DNA of 64,000 nt from Chryseobacterium gleum (GTDB lineage Bacteria; Bacteroidota; Bacteroidia; Flavobacteriales; Flavobacteriaceae): contig CAMCVI010000004.1 in the NCBI GenBank assembly GCA_945881885.1, positions 62,001 to 126,000 on the forward strand. Direction: 5' to 3'. Of this stretch, positions 28,404 through 37,368 are shown one piece after another. Within the stretch, counting starts at the first letter, position 1. Each line of letters opens with the position of its first letter. The position numbers were made by a program, and so were the translations under genes. The notes under the pieces are model-generated. The model had not been told where the DNA came from. It ran no database searches and worked only from the letters and a program-made list of their open reading frames with translations.

Positions 28404-29720
28404 ATGAGCATAAAATTAAAATTAACTATTGTAAGTTTTTTACAATTATTTGTTTGGGGCGCTTGGCTTACCACTTTGGCGAGTTATGGATTTGGCTTTA
28501 AACAATGGTCTGGTGCAGAGTTTGGAATTGTGTTTTCAACTTTAGGTTTGGGTTCCATAATTATGCCACCTATATCTGGAATTATCGCAGATAAATATTT
28601 AAATTTAGAAAAATTATACGGCATCCATCATATTCTATATGGATTAATTTTACTTTTCTTGCCGGCCATTGATAGCCCTTCTACTTTCTTTTGGGTGTTA
28701 CTTGTAGGTATGATTTTTTATATGCCAACGTTATCTTTATCAAGTTCACTTTCTTTCGCCGTTTTAAAAAAATATAATTTTAATATCATTAAAGACTACC
28801 CGCCAATTCGAGTTTGGGGAACTATTGGTTTTATAGCTGCTATGTGGTGTACCAATTTGTTTAGTAATGTAAATCCGCCTTTTTCTTTCGGGATTGGAGT
28901 AGGAAAAGCCATTGCTGCTGTAACCAATATGCCAGTAGAATGCAACCAGTTTTATATGGCGTCTTTTTTCGCAATTGTATTGGGAATTTTCTCTTTCACT
29001 TTGCCTAAAATTGAACCAATAAAAGATGAAAGTAAAAACAAAACATTCTCTCAAATTTTTGGTTTAGATGCGTTTAAACTATTTAAAGAATCTAAAATGG
29101 CTATGTTTTTTATCTTTAGTATGTTTTTAGGAGCGGCTTTACAATTGACCAATATGTATGGCGAAACCTATATTAAAGATTTTGAAAACATTCCAAAATA
29201 TGCAGAAACTTTTGTAGTAAAATCGGCAAATATTGTGTTGTCTATTTCTCAAATTTCTGAAACTATATTTATTTTAGCCATTCCGTTTTTTTTACGACGA
29301 TATGGAATAAAAAAAGTAATGCTTTTCAGTTTAATTGCTTGGGTATTGCGTTTTGGTTTTTTCGCTTATGGCGATCCAATTGGCAGTTTATGGATGATCA
29401 TTATGTCGAATATCGTGTACGGATTGGCGTTTGACTTCTTCAATATTTCAGGTTCTTTATTTGTAGAAACCACAACCGATTCTAAAATCCGTTCCTCTGC
29501 ACAAGGATTATTTATGATGATGACCAACGGTTTCGGAGCAATCTTAGGAAGTTTGGGAAGTGGATTTTTAATTGACACCTATTTTACTACAACAAACGGA
29601 AAAGACTGGCATAACATTTGGCTAACATTTGCAGTTTATGCTTTAATCATTACTGTTGCATTTGCGGTATTATTTAAACACGAACACAATCCAAAAGACA
29701 TAGCATCATTTAGTCATTAA
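28404..29720 (+). CDS. MFS nucleoside permease (NupG-like)
   Basis: 12-TM ORF; LQLFVWGAWLTTLASYGF and NIVYGLAFDFFNISGSLFVETTTDSKIRSSAQGLFMMMTNGFGA typical of Bacteroidetes nucleoside MFS. Confidence 0.9.
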   Translation: MSIKLKLTIVSFLQLFVWGAWLTTLASYGFGFKQWSGAEFGIVFSTLGLGSIIMPPISGIIADKYLNLEKLYGIHHILYGLILLFLPAIDSPSTFFWVLLVGMIFYMPTLSLSSSLSFAVLKKYNFNIIKDYPPIRVWGTIGFIAAMWCTNLFSNVNPPFSFGIGVGKAIAAVTNMPVECNQFYMASFFAIVLGIFSFTLPKIEPIKDESKNKTFSQIFGLDAFKLFKESKMAMFFIFSMFLGAALQLTNMYGETYIKDFENIPKYAETFVVKSANIVLSISQISETIFILAIPFFLRRYGIKKVMLFSLIAWVLRFGFFAYGDPIGSLWMIIMSNIVYGLAFDFFNISGSLFVETTTDSKIRSSAQGLFMMMTNGFGAILGSLGSGFLIDTYFTTTNGKDWHNIWLTFAVYALIITVAFAVLFKHEHNPKDIASFSH

Positions 29721-29747
29721 TTGGGTAAAAGGTTAAGGGTTTTTGGT
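29721..29747. repeat. Left inverted repeat flanking the four-helix-bundle gene
   Basis: TTGGGTAAAAGGTTAAGGGTTTTTGGT pairs 25/27 with 30141-30167. Confidence 0.8.
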
Positions 29748-29780
29748 AAAAGGTTTTAAAAGATAATTTTTTATTTCAGA

Positions 29781-30155
29781 ATGAGAAATTTTAGAGAATT
29801 AGATATTTGGAAAGAGAGTAGATTGCTTGTGGCTGCAACTTATATGATTATGAGGCAAATGCCAGACGATGAAAAGTTTGGATTGACTTCACAAATAAAA
29901 CGTTCTGTAATTTCTATTCCATCTAATATAGCTGAAGGATGTGCTAAAAGTTCAGATAAAGATTTATGTAGATTTTTAGAAATTAGCTTAGGTTCTTGTT
30001 TTGAATTAGAAACCCAATTAATGTTGTGTTCAGATATAAATTATTTAGATGAAAATATAGTTTCAAAACAAATTGAATCCATTCAAATACTTGAAAAAAG
30101 AATTGCCTCTTTTTTATCTTATTTAAGAAATAAACCGAATACCAAAAACCCTTAA
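29781..30155 (+). CDS. Four helix bundle protein (S23/IVS-family)
   Basis: MRNFRELDIWKESRLLVAATYMIMRQMPDDEKFGLTSQIKRSVISIPSNIAEGCAKSSDKDLCRFLEISLGSCFELETQL is the family signature. Confidence 0.95.
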   Translation: MRNFRELDIWKESRLLVAATYMIMRQMPDDEKFGLTSQIKRSVISIPSNIAEGCAKSSDKDLCRFLEISLGSCFELETQLMLCSDINYLDENIVSKQIESIQILEKRIASFLSYLRNKPNTKNP

Positions 30156-30167
30156 CCCTATACCCAA
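30141..30167. repeat. Right inverted repeat flanking the four-helix-bundle gene, overlapping its last codons
   Basis: ACCAAAAACCCTTAACCCTATACCCAA; reverse complement of 29721-29747 with 2 mismatches. Confidence 0.8.
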
Positions 30168-30185
30168 CACCTTAAACCCATATAA

Positions 30186-31010
30186 ATGAGACAATATCAC
30201 GATTTAGTAAAACACGTATTAGCAAACGGAACTCAAAAAGGCGACCGAACAGGAACTGGAACCATTAGTGTTTTTGGTTACCAAATGCGTTTTGATTTAA
30301 GTGAAGGTTTTCCGATGGTTACCACTAAAAAGTTACATTTAAAATCAATTATTCACGAATTGCTTTGGTTTTTAAAAGGCGATACCAATATTGCCTATTT
30401 ACAAGAAAATGGCGTAAAAATTTGGGATGCTTGGGCAGATGAAAATGGTAATTTAGGACCAGTTTATGGACACCAATGGAGAAATTGGAACAGCGAAGAA
30501 ATTGATCAAATTACAGAATTAATCGAAACTTTAAAAACCAATCCGAATAGCCGTAGAATGTTAATTTCAGCTTGGAATCCTTCTGTTTTACCAGACACTA
30601 CCGTTTCTTTTTCGGAAAATGTGGCTAACGGAAAAGCAGCTTTGCCGCCTTGTCACGCGTTTTTTCAATTTTATGTTTCTGATGGAAAATTATCGTGTCA
30701 ATTGTACCAACGTAGTGCCGATATTTTCTTAGGCGTACCGTTTAACATTGCTTCGTATGCCTTATTTACGATGATGGTAGCACAAGTTTGTGGTTTAGAA
30801 GCGGGTGAGTTTATACACACTTTTGGTGACGCACATATTTACAACAATCATATAGAACAAGTGAATTTACAATTGAGTCGTGAACCAAGAAAATTACCAA
30901 TTATGAAATTGAACCCCAATGTAACCAACATTTTCGATTTCACTTTTGACGATTTCACGTTGGAAGGCTACGACCCGCACGAGCATATTAAAGGTGCGGT
31001 TTCTGTTTAA
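30186..31010 (+). CDS. thyA: Thymidylate synthase
   Basis: [68 protein letters not shown]. Confidence 0.98.
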   Translation: MRQYHDLVKHVLANGTQKGDRTGTGTISVFGYQMRFDLSEGFPMVTTKKLHLKSIIHELLWFLKGDTNIAYLQENGVKIWDAWADENGNLGPVYGHQWRNWNSEEIDQITELIETLKTNPNSRRMLISAWNPSVLPDTTVSFSENVANGKAALPPCHAFFQFYVSDGKLSCQLYQRSADIFLGVPFNIASYALFTMMVAQVCGLEAGEFIHTFGDAHIYNNHIEQVNLQLSREPRKLPIMKLNPNVTNIFDFTFDDFTLEGYDPHEHIKGAVSV

Positions 31011-31042
31011 AAAAAATATCAAACACATAATAATTGAGCAAA

Positions 31043-31097
31043 GCTATTTGAAAATAGGAGGATATACTCAACTAAATAGCAAAAAAACTGAGTATAT
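31043..31097 (+). other. Interleaved inverted repeats (possible H-type pseudoknot or alternative hairpins)
   Basis: GCTATTT (31043-31049)/AAATAGC (31074-31080) crossed with ATATACTCA (31062-31070)/TGAGTATAT (31089-31097). Confidence 0.45.
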
Positions 31098-31144
31098 ATA
31101 CATTTTAGTGGCAATTTAGCTGCAGAAAACACCAAATTACAACT

Positions 31145-31771
31145 ATGAAAATTGAAAAAGGAATATATGCTTTAATTTTTATTTTAACCTTAAATTCTTG
31201 TAAAGGTCAAGATGAAAATGATATTAAATATAAAATAGACACTAAAGACGTCATATTTTATAAAAATGCCGGAATTAAAGACAAAAACGCTCATTCATTA
31301 TTTGCTGAAGGGTTAGAAAAAGTTGACAATCAAGATTTTGAAAAAGCTAAAGAAAAATTTATTGAAGCTGATAAAATAGAAAGTAGAAATCCCATTATTC
31401 TTAATGCAATTGCACAAACTGAAGCTAGTTTGGGTAATATCAAAAAATCAAACGAAATCTCATTAAATATTATTTCTATAGATAGCACATATACTATAAC
31501 TTATATTAATTTAGGTCAAAACTATATGAGTAGTTGTGATTACAAAAAAGCGAAAGAAATATTATTGAAAGGTAAAAAATTTACTACTGAAAAAAACTTA
31601 CATACAAAATCAATTTTATTATTGAATTTAGCTATTGCATATAATAATTTAGGAGATTGTAAAAATGGCTTAAAATATTCTAGTGAGGTATTAGAAATCT
31701 CACAAGATGAAAAATTAACTGACTTTGCAACGAAAGTGAAATTGGAAAGTGAAGATTGTATCGAAAAATAA
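31145..31771 (+). CDS. TPR-repeat lipoprotein
   Basis: Lipobox-like MKIEKGIYALIFILTLNSCKG; TPR-like helices (DFEKAKEKFIEADKIESRNPIILNAIAQTEASLG; LGQNYMSSCDYKKAKEILLKG). Confidence 0.75.
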   Translation: MKIEKGIYALIFILTLNSCKGQDENDIKYKIDTKDVIFYKNAGIKDKNAHSLFAEGLEKVDNQDFEKAKEKFIEADKIESRNPIILNAIAQTEASLGNIKKSNEISLNIISIDSTYTITYINLGQNYMSSCDYKKAKEILLKGKKFTTEKNLHTKSILLLNLAIAYNNLGDCKNGLKYSSEVLEISQDEKLTDFATKVKLESEDCIEK

Positions 31772-31776
31772 AAACT

Positions 31777-31912
31777 GCCACTAACAGCGGTTTCGTGCAA
31801 TGACTGGTTTGTTTTTCTCAGACTGAAATGTGCCCTTTAGAAATTTTAATATCTTTACAATAAACAATTAAAAAAGCCGCCACTTCACCATGCTCCAAAC
31901 CGTTAATTGCTA
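31777..31912. repeat. Degenerate palindromic element downstream of the TPR gene
   Basis: cactaacagcggttt (left) against aaaccgttaattg (right), with partially complementary interiors (gcaatgactgg / ccgccacttcaccatgc). Confidence 0.4.
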
Positions 31913-31972
31913 TTAAAGTTCAAATCAATAATTTTCACAAAATCACTACCTTAGCACTTTAAATTTTCAACT

Positions 31973-32470
31973 ATGCTAACACTAATCGCCGCAATATCTA
32001 CAAACAATGCTTTGGGAAAAGACAACCAATTGGTTTGGCATTTACCAGATGATTTTAAACGTTTTAAAGCGCTAACTTCTGAGCATTATATCATTTTGGG
32101 TAGAAAAACCTTTGAAAGTTTTCCAAAACCTTTGCCTAATAGAACGCACGTTATTATAACTCGTCAAAGTGATTATATAGCACCAGCGGGATGCATTGTG
32201 GTTTCAAGTTTAGAAGAAGCCATAGAAGCGTGTCCAAAAAATGAAGAAATTTTTATAATTGGCGGTGGCGAAATTTACAAACAAGCTATCGATATGGCTG
32301 ATAAAGTAGAGCTAACTCGTGTACATACAACTGTTGAAGCGGATACTTTTTTCCCGGAAATAAATCCGGAAAAATGGGAACTTATTTTTGAAGAACACCA
32401 TCCAAAAGATGAAAAACATGCGTTTGATTTTACGTTTCAAACATTTATCAAAGCAAATCGTAATTCGTAA
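31973..32470 (+). CDS. folA: Dihydrofolate reductase
   Basis: LTLIAAISTNNALGKDNQLVWHLPDDFKRFKALT...ILGRKTFESF...IFIIGGGEIYKQA. Confidence 0.97.
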   Translation: MLTLIAAISTNNALGKDNQLVWHLPDDFKRFKALTSEHYIILGRKTFESFPKPLPNRTHVIITRQSDYIAPAGCIVVSSLEEAIEACPKNEEIFIIGGGEIYKQAIDMADKVELTRVHTTVEADTFFPEINPEKWELIFEEHHPKDEKHAFDFTFQTFIKANRNS

Positions 32471-32492
32471 ATTGTAATTCATAATTTTGAAT
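32455..32492. repeat. Heptad-phased repeat overlapping the folA C-terminus
   Basis: TAATTCG TAAATTG TAATTCA TAATTTT GAATT; last folA codons (N-R-N-S-stop) lie in the repeat. Confidence 0.7.
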
Positions 32493-32500
32493 TACTTTTG
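32493..32500 (+). promoter_or_regulatory. Bacteroidetes -7 promoter motif TACTTTTG
   Basis: TAnnTTTG match 19 nt upstream of ATG 32519. Confidence 0.55.
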
Positions 32501-32518
32501 TACTTCAAAAAAACAATC

Positions 32519-33250
32519 ATGTCTAAAAGCATAAAACCCTATCAAGATTCCGAAAAAGGTAAGAAAGAGCAAGTAGCTCAAATGTTTGATACCATTTCCG
32601 AAAATTACGATGGATTAAATAAAATAATTTCTTTAGGAACTGATGCCACTTGGAAAAAGAAGATTTTACAAATGGTAAAACAACTTCATCCAACCTCTAT
32701 TTTAGATATCGCTACCGGAACTGGAGATTTAGCCATATTATTTGCAGAAACTACCGCAACTGAAATTATAGGTCTGGATATTTCGCAAGGCATGCTTGAT
32801 ATGGGCAAGAAAAAAATTTCAGACAAAAACTTAGATTCAAAAATTCAAATGGTTTTAGGTGATGGAGAAAAAATTCCTTACTTGGATAATTATTTTGATG
32901 TGATAACTGTAGCATACGGCGTAAGAAATTTTGAAAACCTAGAAAAAGGACTTTCTGAAATACTTCGTGTATTGAAACCAAATGGTACTTTTATTATTTT
33001 AGAAACGGCTGTGCCAACCAAATTTCCTTTCAAACAAGGTTATTATGTGTACACCAATTTTATTATGCCAACCATCGGAAAATTGTTTTCTAAAGACAAA
33101 GCCGCTTATAAATATTTGTCAACTTCTGCACAAAATTTCCCTTTTGGAGAAGCGTTGAACAATATTTTACGAAAAATTGGGTTTATAGATGTACAAGACG
33201 AACCGCAAACTATGGGTATAGCTTCAATTTATAAAGCATCAAAAAAATAA
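32519..33250 (+). CDS. menG: Demethylmenaquinone methyltransferase (UbiE/MenG family)
   Basis: QMFDTISENYDGLNKIISLGTDATWKK, DIATGTGDLAI, AYGVRNFENLEKGLSEILRVLKPNG; start at MSKSIK (ORF-track start overlaps the promoter). Confidence 0.94.
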   Translation: MSKSIKPYQDSEKGKKEQVAQMFDTISENYDGLNKIISLGTDATWKKKILQMVKQLHPTSILDIATGTGDLAILFAETTATEIIGLDISQGMLDMGKKKISDKNLDSKIQMVLGDGEKIPYLDNYFDVITVAYGVRNFENLEKGLSEILRVLKPNGTFIILETAVPTKFPFKQGYYVYTNFIMPTIGKLFSKDKAAYKYLSTSAQNFPFGEALNNILRKIGFIDVQDEPQTMGIASIYKASKK

Positions 33251-33253
33251 AAC

Positions 33254-33952
33254 ATGCAAGTTAGATATCTTATTTTTATTTTATTATTCGCACTGAAATC
33301 ATTTGCTCAGGGCGGCACCTTTGGTAAAAATCCAATTATAAATGATGAAAATTTTGAGAAACAAAAAATTCATTTTGGCTATTATTTAGGATTTAGCAAT
33401 TATAATTATCATTTTAATTATAAAACCGTTGGAAAAGATATTGAGTTAAAACCTTCAACTGGATTTAATGTAGGTTTAGTGGTAAATTTAAGATTAATAG
33501 AATTTTTTGATTTGCGATTTGAACCTGGTTTTTATGCCACGCAACGCAATTTAATTTACCCAAATATTGAAGATAGAGTGGATAGATTAAGAGAAGTAAA
33601 AGCGGCAAATTTACATTTTCCATTATTATTAAAATATTCCGCATTACGAACTGGAAATGTGCGACCGTTTTTGGTGGGAGGCGTTTCTTCTACTTTAAAT
33701 TTAGGAAGTAATGAAAAAGCTTCAGACGACAATTCAGCAAACAGATTCCGAGTAAAAACCTGGACACAAAATTACGAAGTAGGTTTTGGAATGGATTTAT
33801 ATTTAGAATATTTTAAATTTTCTCCATCCATTCGTGGGGTTTTTGGAACGGGTGATGAGTTAATTCGCGATTTAGATCCAAATTCTCCTTGGACTGGAAA
33901 CATTAAATCGATGCAAACAAGAGCTGTTTTTGTAAACTTTACTTTTCATTAA
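33254..33952 (+). CDS. PorT-like outer membrane beta-barrel protein (possible type IX secretion/gliding component)
   Basis: Signal peptide, PorT-like barrel (HFGYYLGFSNYNYHFNYK...FEPGFYATQRNLIY); directly downstream of menG. Confidence 0.75.
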   Translation: MQVRYLIFILLFALKSFAQGGTFGKNPIINDENFEKQKIHFGYYLGFSNYNYHFNYKTVGKDIELKPSTGFNVGLVVNLRLIEFFDLRFEPGFYATQRNLIYPNIEDRVDRLREVKAANLHFPLLLKYSALRTGNVRPFLVGGVSSTLNLGSNEKASDDNSANRFRVKTWTQNYEVGFGMDLYLEYFKFSPSIRGVFGTGDELIRDLDPNSPWTGNIKSMQTRAVFVNFTFH

Positions 33953-33954
33953 GT

Positions 33955-33987
33955 CGAAAGTCATAAAGTTATAAAGTCTAAAGTCCG
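33955..33987. repeat. Heptad-like intergenic repeat between convergent porT-like and rRNA methyltransferase genes
   Basis: AGTCGAA AGTCATA AAGTTATA AAGTCTA AAGTCCG (7-8 nt period). Confidence 0.55.
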
Positions 33988-33988
33988 A

Positions 33989-34714
33989 TTATTTATTTCT
34001 TTTAAATTCTGATAAAAAAATGGCTGTAGCTGTGGCTACGTTTAAACTTTCAGTTTGTTGTAAATTTCCAAATCTTGGTATAGAAATTTTTTGAGTAACT
34101 AAACTTTCAATTTCTGAAGAAATACCGTTGGCTTCATTGCCCATTACAAGTATACCACTAGCGGGTAATTCTTTTGTATATATGTTTTCACCTTCCATAT
34201 ATGTTCCGAAAATTTCCAAATTAGTCGCTTTTAAATAAGTTTCTAAATTGGTGTAAACCACATTAACTCGAGCTAGACTTCCCATTGTAGCTTGCACCAC
34301 TTTAGGATTATACATATCAACAGTTTCTTCCGAACAAATAATTTTCGAAATGCCAAACCAATCGCATAATCTAATAATCGTTCCCATATTACCTGGATCT
34401 TTTATAGTGTCTAAAGCCAATTCTAAACCAGAACTTGTACTTGTACTATTTTCTTTAATTTTAAAAACAGCCAAACAATCATTCGCAGAAGTTAAAGCAG
34501 ATATTTTTTTAAGTTCGCTATCTAAAATAAGATTTGCAGCGTGTTTTTGGTCAAACAAATTTGTTTTGGTTACAAATAAATGTTCCAAACTAAAATTTGC
34601 ATCAATAAGTTCTTGAATCACTTTTTTACCTTCTGCTATGAAAAGATTGTGTAATTTACGGTACTTTTTTTGCTGTAAACTATTAATTAGTTTAATTTGG
34701 TTTTTGCTAACCAT
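33989..34714 (-). CDS. TrmH/SpoU family RNA methyltransferase
   Basis: LALDTIKDPGNMGTIIRLCDWFGISKIICSEETVDMYNPKVVQATMGSLARVNV; VMGNEANGIS; IPRFGNLQQTESLNVATATAIFLSEF. Confidence 0.95.
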   Translation of the reverse strand: MVSKNQIKLINSLQQKKYRKLHNLFIAEGKKVIQELIDANFSLEHLFVTKTNLFDQKHAANLILDSELKKISALTSANDCLAVFKIKENSTSTSSGLELALDTIKDPGNMGTIIRLCDWFGISKIICSEETVDMYNPKVVQATMGSLARVNVVYTNLETYLKATNLEIFGTYMEGENIYTKELPASGILVMGNEANGISSEIESLVTQKISIPRFGNLQQTESLNVATATAIFLSEFKRNK

Positions 34715-34723
34715 AAAAAATTG

Positions 34724-34731
34724 TATTTTTG
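34724..34731 (+). promoter_or_regulatory. Bacteroidetes -7 promoter motif TATTTTTG
   Basis: TAnnTTTG match overlapping the ORF-track start 34729, implying a downstream start. Confidence 0.5.
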
Positions 34732-34746
34732 ATAAAAATTAAGCGG

Positions 34747-37299
34747 TTGAAGAATCTCACTCCAAAAATAGCACTATTTTTTCTTTTTGGAATACTTTTT
34801 TACTCTTGTTCTGAAGTAAGAAAGCTACAAAAGAAAGAATTGCTTATTCAAGATAACGAAATTATAGTAAATAGTAAGTCTACTAATTCAGAAGATTTGC
34901 AAAATCAATTGTATCAAAAACCCAATAGTAAATTGTTAGGTTTTAAACCGCGTTTGCAATTGTACAATTTGAGTAAAAAAAATGCAGATTCTTCTTATCA
35001 GGCCTGGTTGCTAAAAAAACCAAACCGACTTGATAGAATGATTAAATTATATTCTAAAAAACAAGTAAATCGTTTGGGTAAATCATTTTTTGTTTCTGGA
35101 TATAGCGATTTCTTTAAAGAAATAGGGGAGGCGCCATCTATTTTAGACACAGCAAAAGTAAGAAAATCAGAAATTAGATTGCATTCTTATCAATTTAACA
35201 GAGGTTTTTTTGATGTGAAAGTGGCATCTAAAATTGATTCTTTAAAAGATAAAAAAGTAAAAGTTACTTACCAAATCAACACTGGTAAACCGTATATAAT
35301 TGATAGTATTTTTAGAAATATTGAATCGCCCGTTGTAGATTCTATGTATGTTACTATTTCTGGAAATTCATTAATAAAATCAGGCGAAACCTATACCGCC
35401 GAAAACATTAGCAACGAGAAAAAACGAATTGCAACGGAATTCAGAAATAGAGGTTTGTATCATTTTCAAGAAAATTACATTAAAAAACCAGATGTTGATA
35501 CGATTGGCAAAGCAAATAAACTAAACATAACCTTTAATATTGGCAATAGAGTGGTTAAAAATGCTGATTCTACTTATACAGAGCCGTTTAAATTATATAG
35601 AATTAATAAAGTAAATGTTTTTACAGACAAACAAGTAAAAGAAAAAGCGGTAGGAATTGATAGTTTATCTTATAAAAAATTTAATTTTTACAGTTCGGGA
35701 AAACTAAAATACAAACCAAAAGCACTTATTAATGCTATTTTTATAGAAGAAGGAAAATTATTTAGTGATCAAGACAGAACGCTAACTACTAGAGCGTTAT
35801 CTAATTTAAGAGTATTTCGTTATCCTCAAATTCAATATGTAGAAGATGCTACTGGAGATGGATTAATTGCTAATATAGTTTTAACACCATTAAAAAAATA
35901 CGAATTCAATATTAAAGGAGATTTCACACAATCTAACATTCAGTTATTCGGAATTTCTGGCTTTACGGGAATTACTTTTAGGAATTTATTTAAAGGCGCC
36001 GAAATTTTAGATTTTTCATTGCGAGGCAATTTAGGTTCTTCAAAAGATGCCAGCATAAAAAATAGCACCAACGCATTTTTCAATATTTTAGAATACGGTG
36101 GAGATGTGAAGTTGAGTTTTCCTAGAATTTTCTTTCCTATTAATACTAAAAGATTAATTAGTAAAGAATCTTTACCAAGTACTTCAATAACGTTAGGTTT
36201 ATCTAAACAAACAAATATAGGTTTGGATAAAGAAAATTATTACGGTAGTTTTTATTATGATTGGGGATTAAATAAAGATGAAACTAAAAAATTTAAATTG
36301 GATTTATTTAACTTACAATTTGTTAAAAATTTAAATATTGACAACTATTTTAACGTGTATAATTACTCCTATAACACTTTAAATAATTTAGCACAAACCT
36401 ATAATACTAATCAAGATTTTGAAGATGCTAATGGAAACTTAACTTTTTCTGGCGCATTAGATTTTATAAATGAAGTTAAAACTGGTGGTATTCCAGTTGC
36501 GAATGAAATAGATTTTAAAGCCATCAATACCATTGGGGAAAGAAGAAACAGATTAATTGAAAATAACTTAATTTTATCGTCTAGTTTTTCTTATAATTTA
36601 AGTACTAAAAGAAGTATTAATGACGTTCAGTTTTATAACATTAAAGCAAAAATAGAAAGTTCAGGAAATGTTTTAAATGCAATAGCCAAACAAAAAAAGG
36701 AAGCTTTAAATAGTAACGACAATCAAACTGTTTTTGGAGTAGAATATGCGCAATATATTAAAACAGAGTTTGAATACATCAAGCACTTACAATTATACAA
36801 GAAAAGCTCCTTAGCATTTAGGTTTTTTGGAGGAGTAGCTGTTCCTTATGGAAATTCAAATTCTGTGCCTTTCTCAAGAAGTTATTTTGCAGGTGGAAGT
36901 AATGATAATAGAGGTTGGCAAGCTTATTCATTAGGTCCAGGATCGAGTTTAAGTGTAAATGATTTTAACGAAGCCAATTTAAAACTATCTCTAAATTTAG
37001 AATATAGATTCAATATTTTCAATAGTTTAAACGGTGCCTTGTTTACCGATGCCGGAAATATTTGGAATGTTTCTGATAATGTAGAAGATGAAAAATTCAA
37101 ATTTAAAGGTGAAAAATCTTTCCAAGAGATTGCTTTAGGAACAGGTTTTGGACTTCGATATGATTTCGGATTTTTTGTCATTCGTGGCGATTTAGGTTTC
37201 AAGGCTTACAATCCAGCTAAAGAATACTCGCAAAGATGGCTAAAAGACATGAACCTTTCTAAAACAGTTTTTAATATAGGTATCAATTATCCTTTTTAA
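34747..37299 (+). CDS. BamA/TamA family outer membrane protein (lipoprotein-type N-terminus; TTG start at 34747 proposed)
   Basis: From 34747: MKNLTPKIALFFLFGILFYSCSEVRKLQ (lipobox-like); POTRA-like repeats and Omp85 barrel with FSRSYFAGGSNDNRGWQAYSLGPGS. Confidence 0.88.
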   Translation: MKNLTPKIALFFLFGILFYSCSEVRKLQKKELLIQDNEIIVNSKSTNSEDLQNQLYQKPNSKLLGFKPRLQLYNLSKKNADSSYQAWLLKKPNRLDRMIKLYSKKQVNRLGKSFFVSGYSDFFKEIGEAPSILDTAKVRKSEIRLHSYQFNRGFFDVKVASKIDSLKDKKVKVTYQINTGKPYIIDSIFRNIESPVVDSMYVTISGNSLIKSGETYTAENISNEKKRIATEFRNRGLYHFQENYIKKPDVDTIGKANKLNITFNIGNRVVKNADSTYTEPFKLYRINKVNVFTDKQVKEKAVGIDSLSYKKFNFYSSGKLKYKPKALINAIFIEEGKLFSDQDRTLTTRALSNLRVFRYPQIQYVEDATGDGLIANIVLTPLKKYEFNIKGDFTQSNIQLFGISGFTGITFRNLFKGAEILDFSLRGNLGSSKDASIKNSTNAFFNILEYGGDVKLSFPRIFFPINTKRLISKESLPSTSITLGLSKQTNIGLDKENYYGSFYYDWGLNKDETKKFKLDLFNLQFVKNLNIDNYFNVYNYSYNTLNNLAQTYNTNQDFEDANGNLTFSGALDFINEVKTGGIPVANEIDFKAINTIGERRNRLIENNLILSSSFSYNLSTKRSINDVQFYNIKAKIESSGNVLNAIAKQKKEALNSNDNQTVFGVEYAQYIKTEFEYIKHLQLYKKSSLAFRFFGGVAVPYGNSNSVPFSRSYFAGGSNDNRGWQAYSLGPGSSLSVNDFNEANLKLSLNLEYRFNIFNSLNGALFTDAGNIWNVSDNVEDEKFKFKGEKSFQEIALGTGFGLRYDFGFFVIRGDLGFKAYNPAKEYSQRWLKDMNLSKTVFNIGINYPF

Positions 37300-37314
37300 A
37301 ATTAATAAAATTGT

Positions 37315-37322
37315 TACTTTTG
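37315..37322 (+). promoter_or_regulatory. Bacteroidetes -7 promoter motif TACTTTTG
   Basis: TAnnTTTG match upstream of fba. Confidence 0.5.
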
Positions 37323-37368
37323 TAAAATCAAATAGCAACACAAATCAGCTATAAATAAATAATCAAAT

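Noticed and set aside
29781-30155. 23S rRNA intervening sequence
   Set aside because: The protein family is S23/IVS-like but no rRNA sequence flanks it; neighbours are nupG and thyA.
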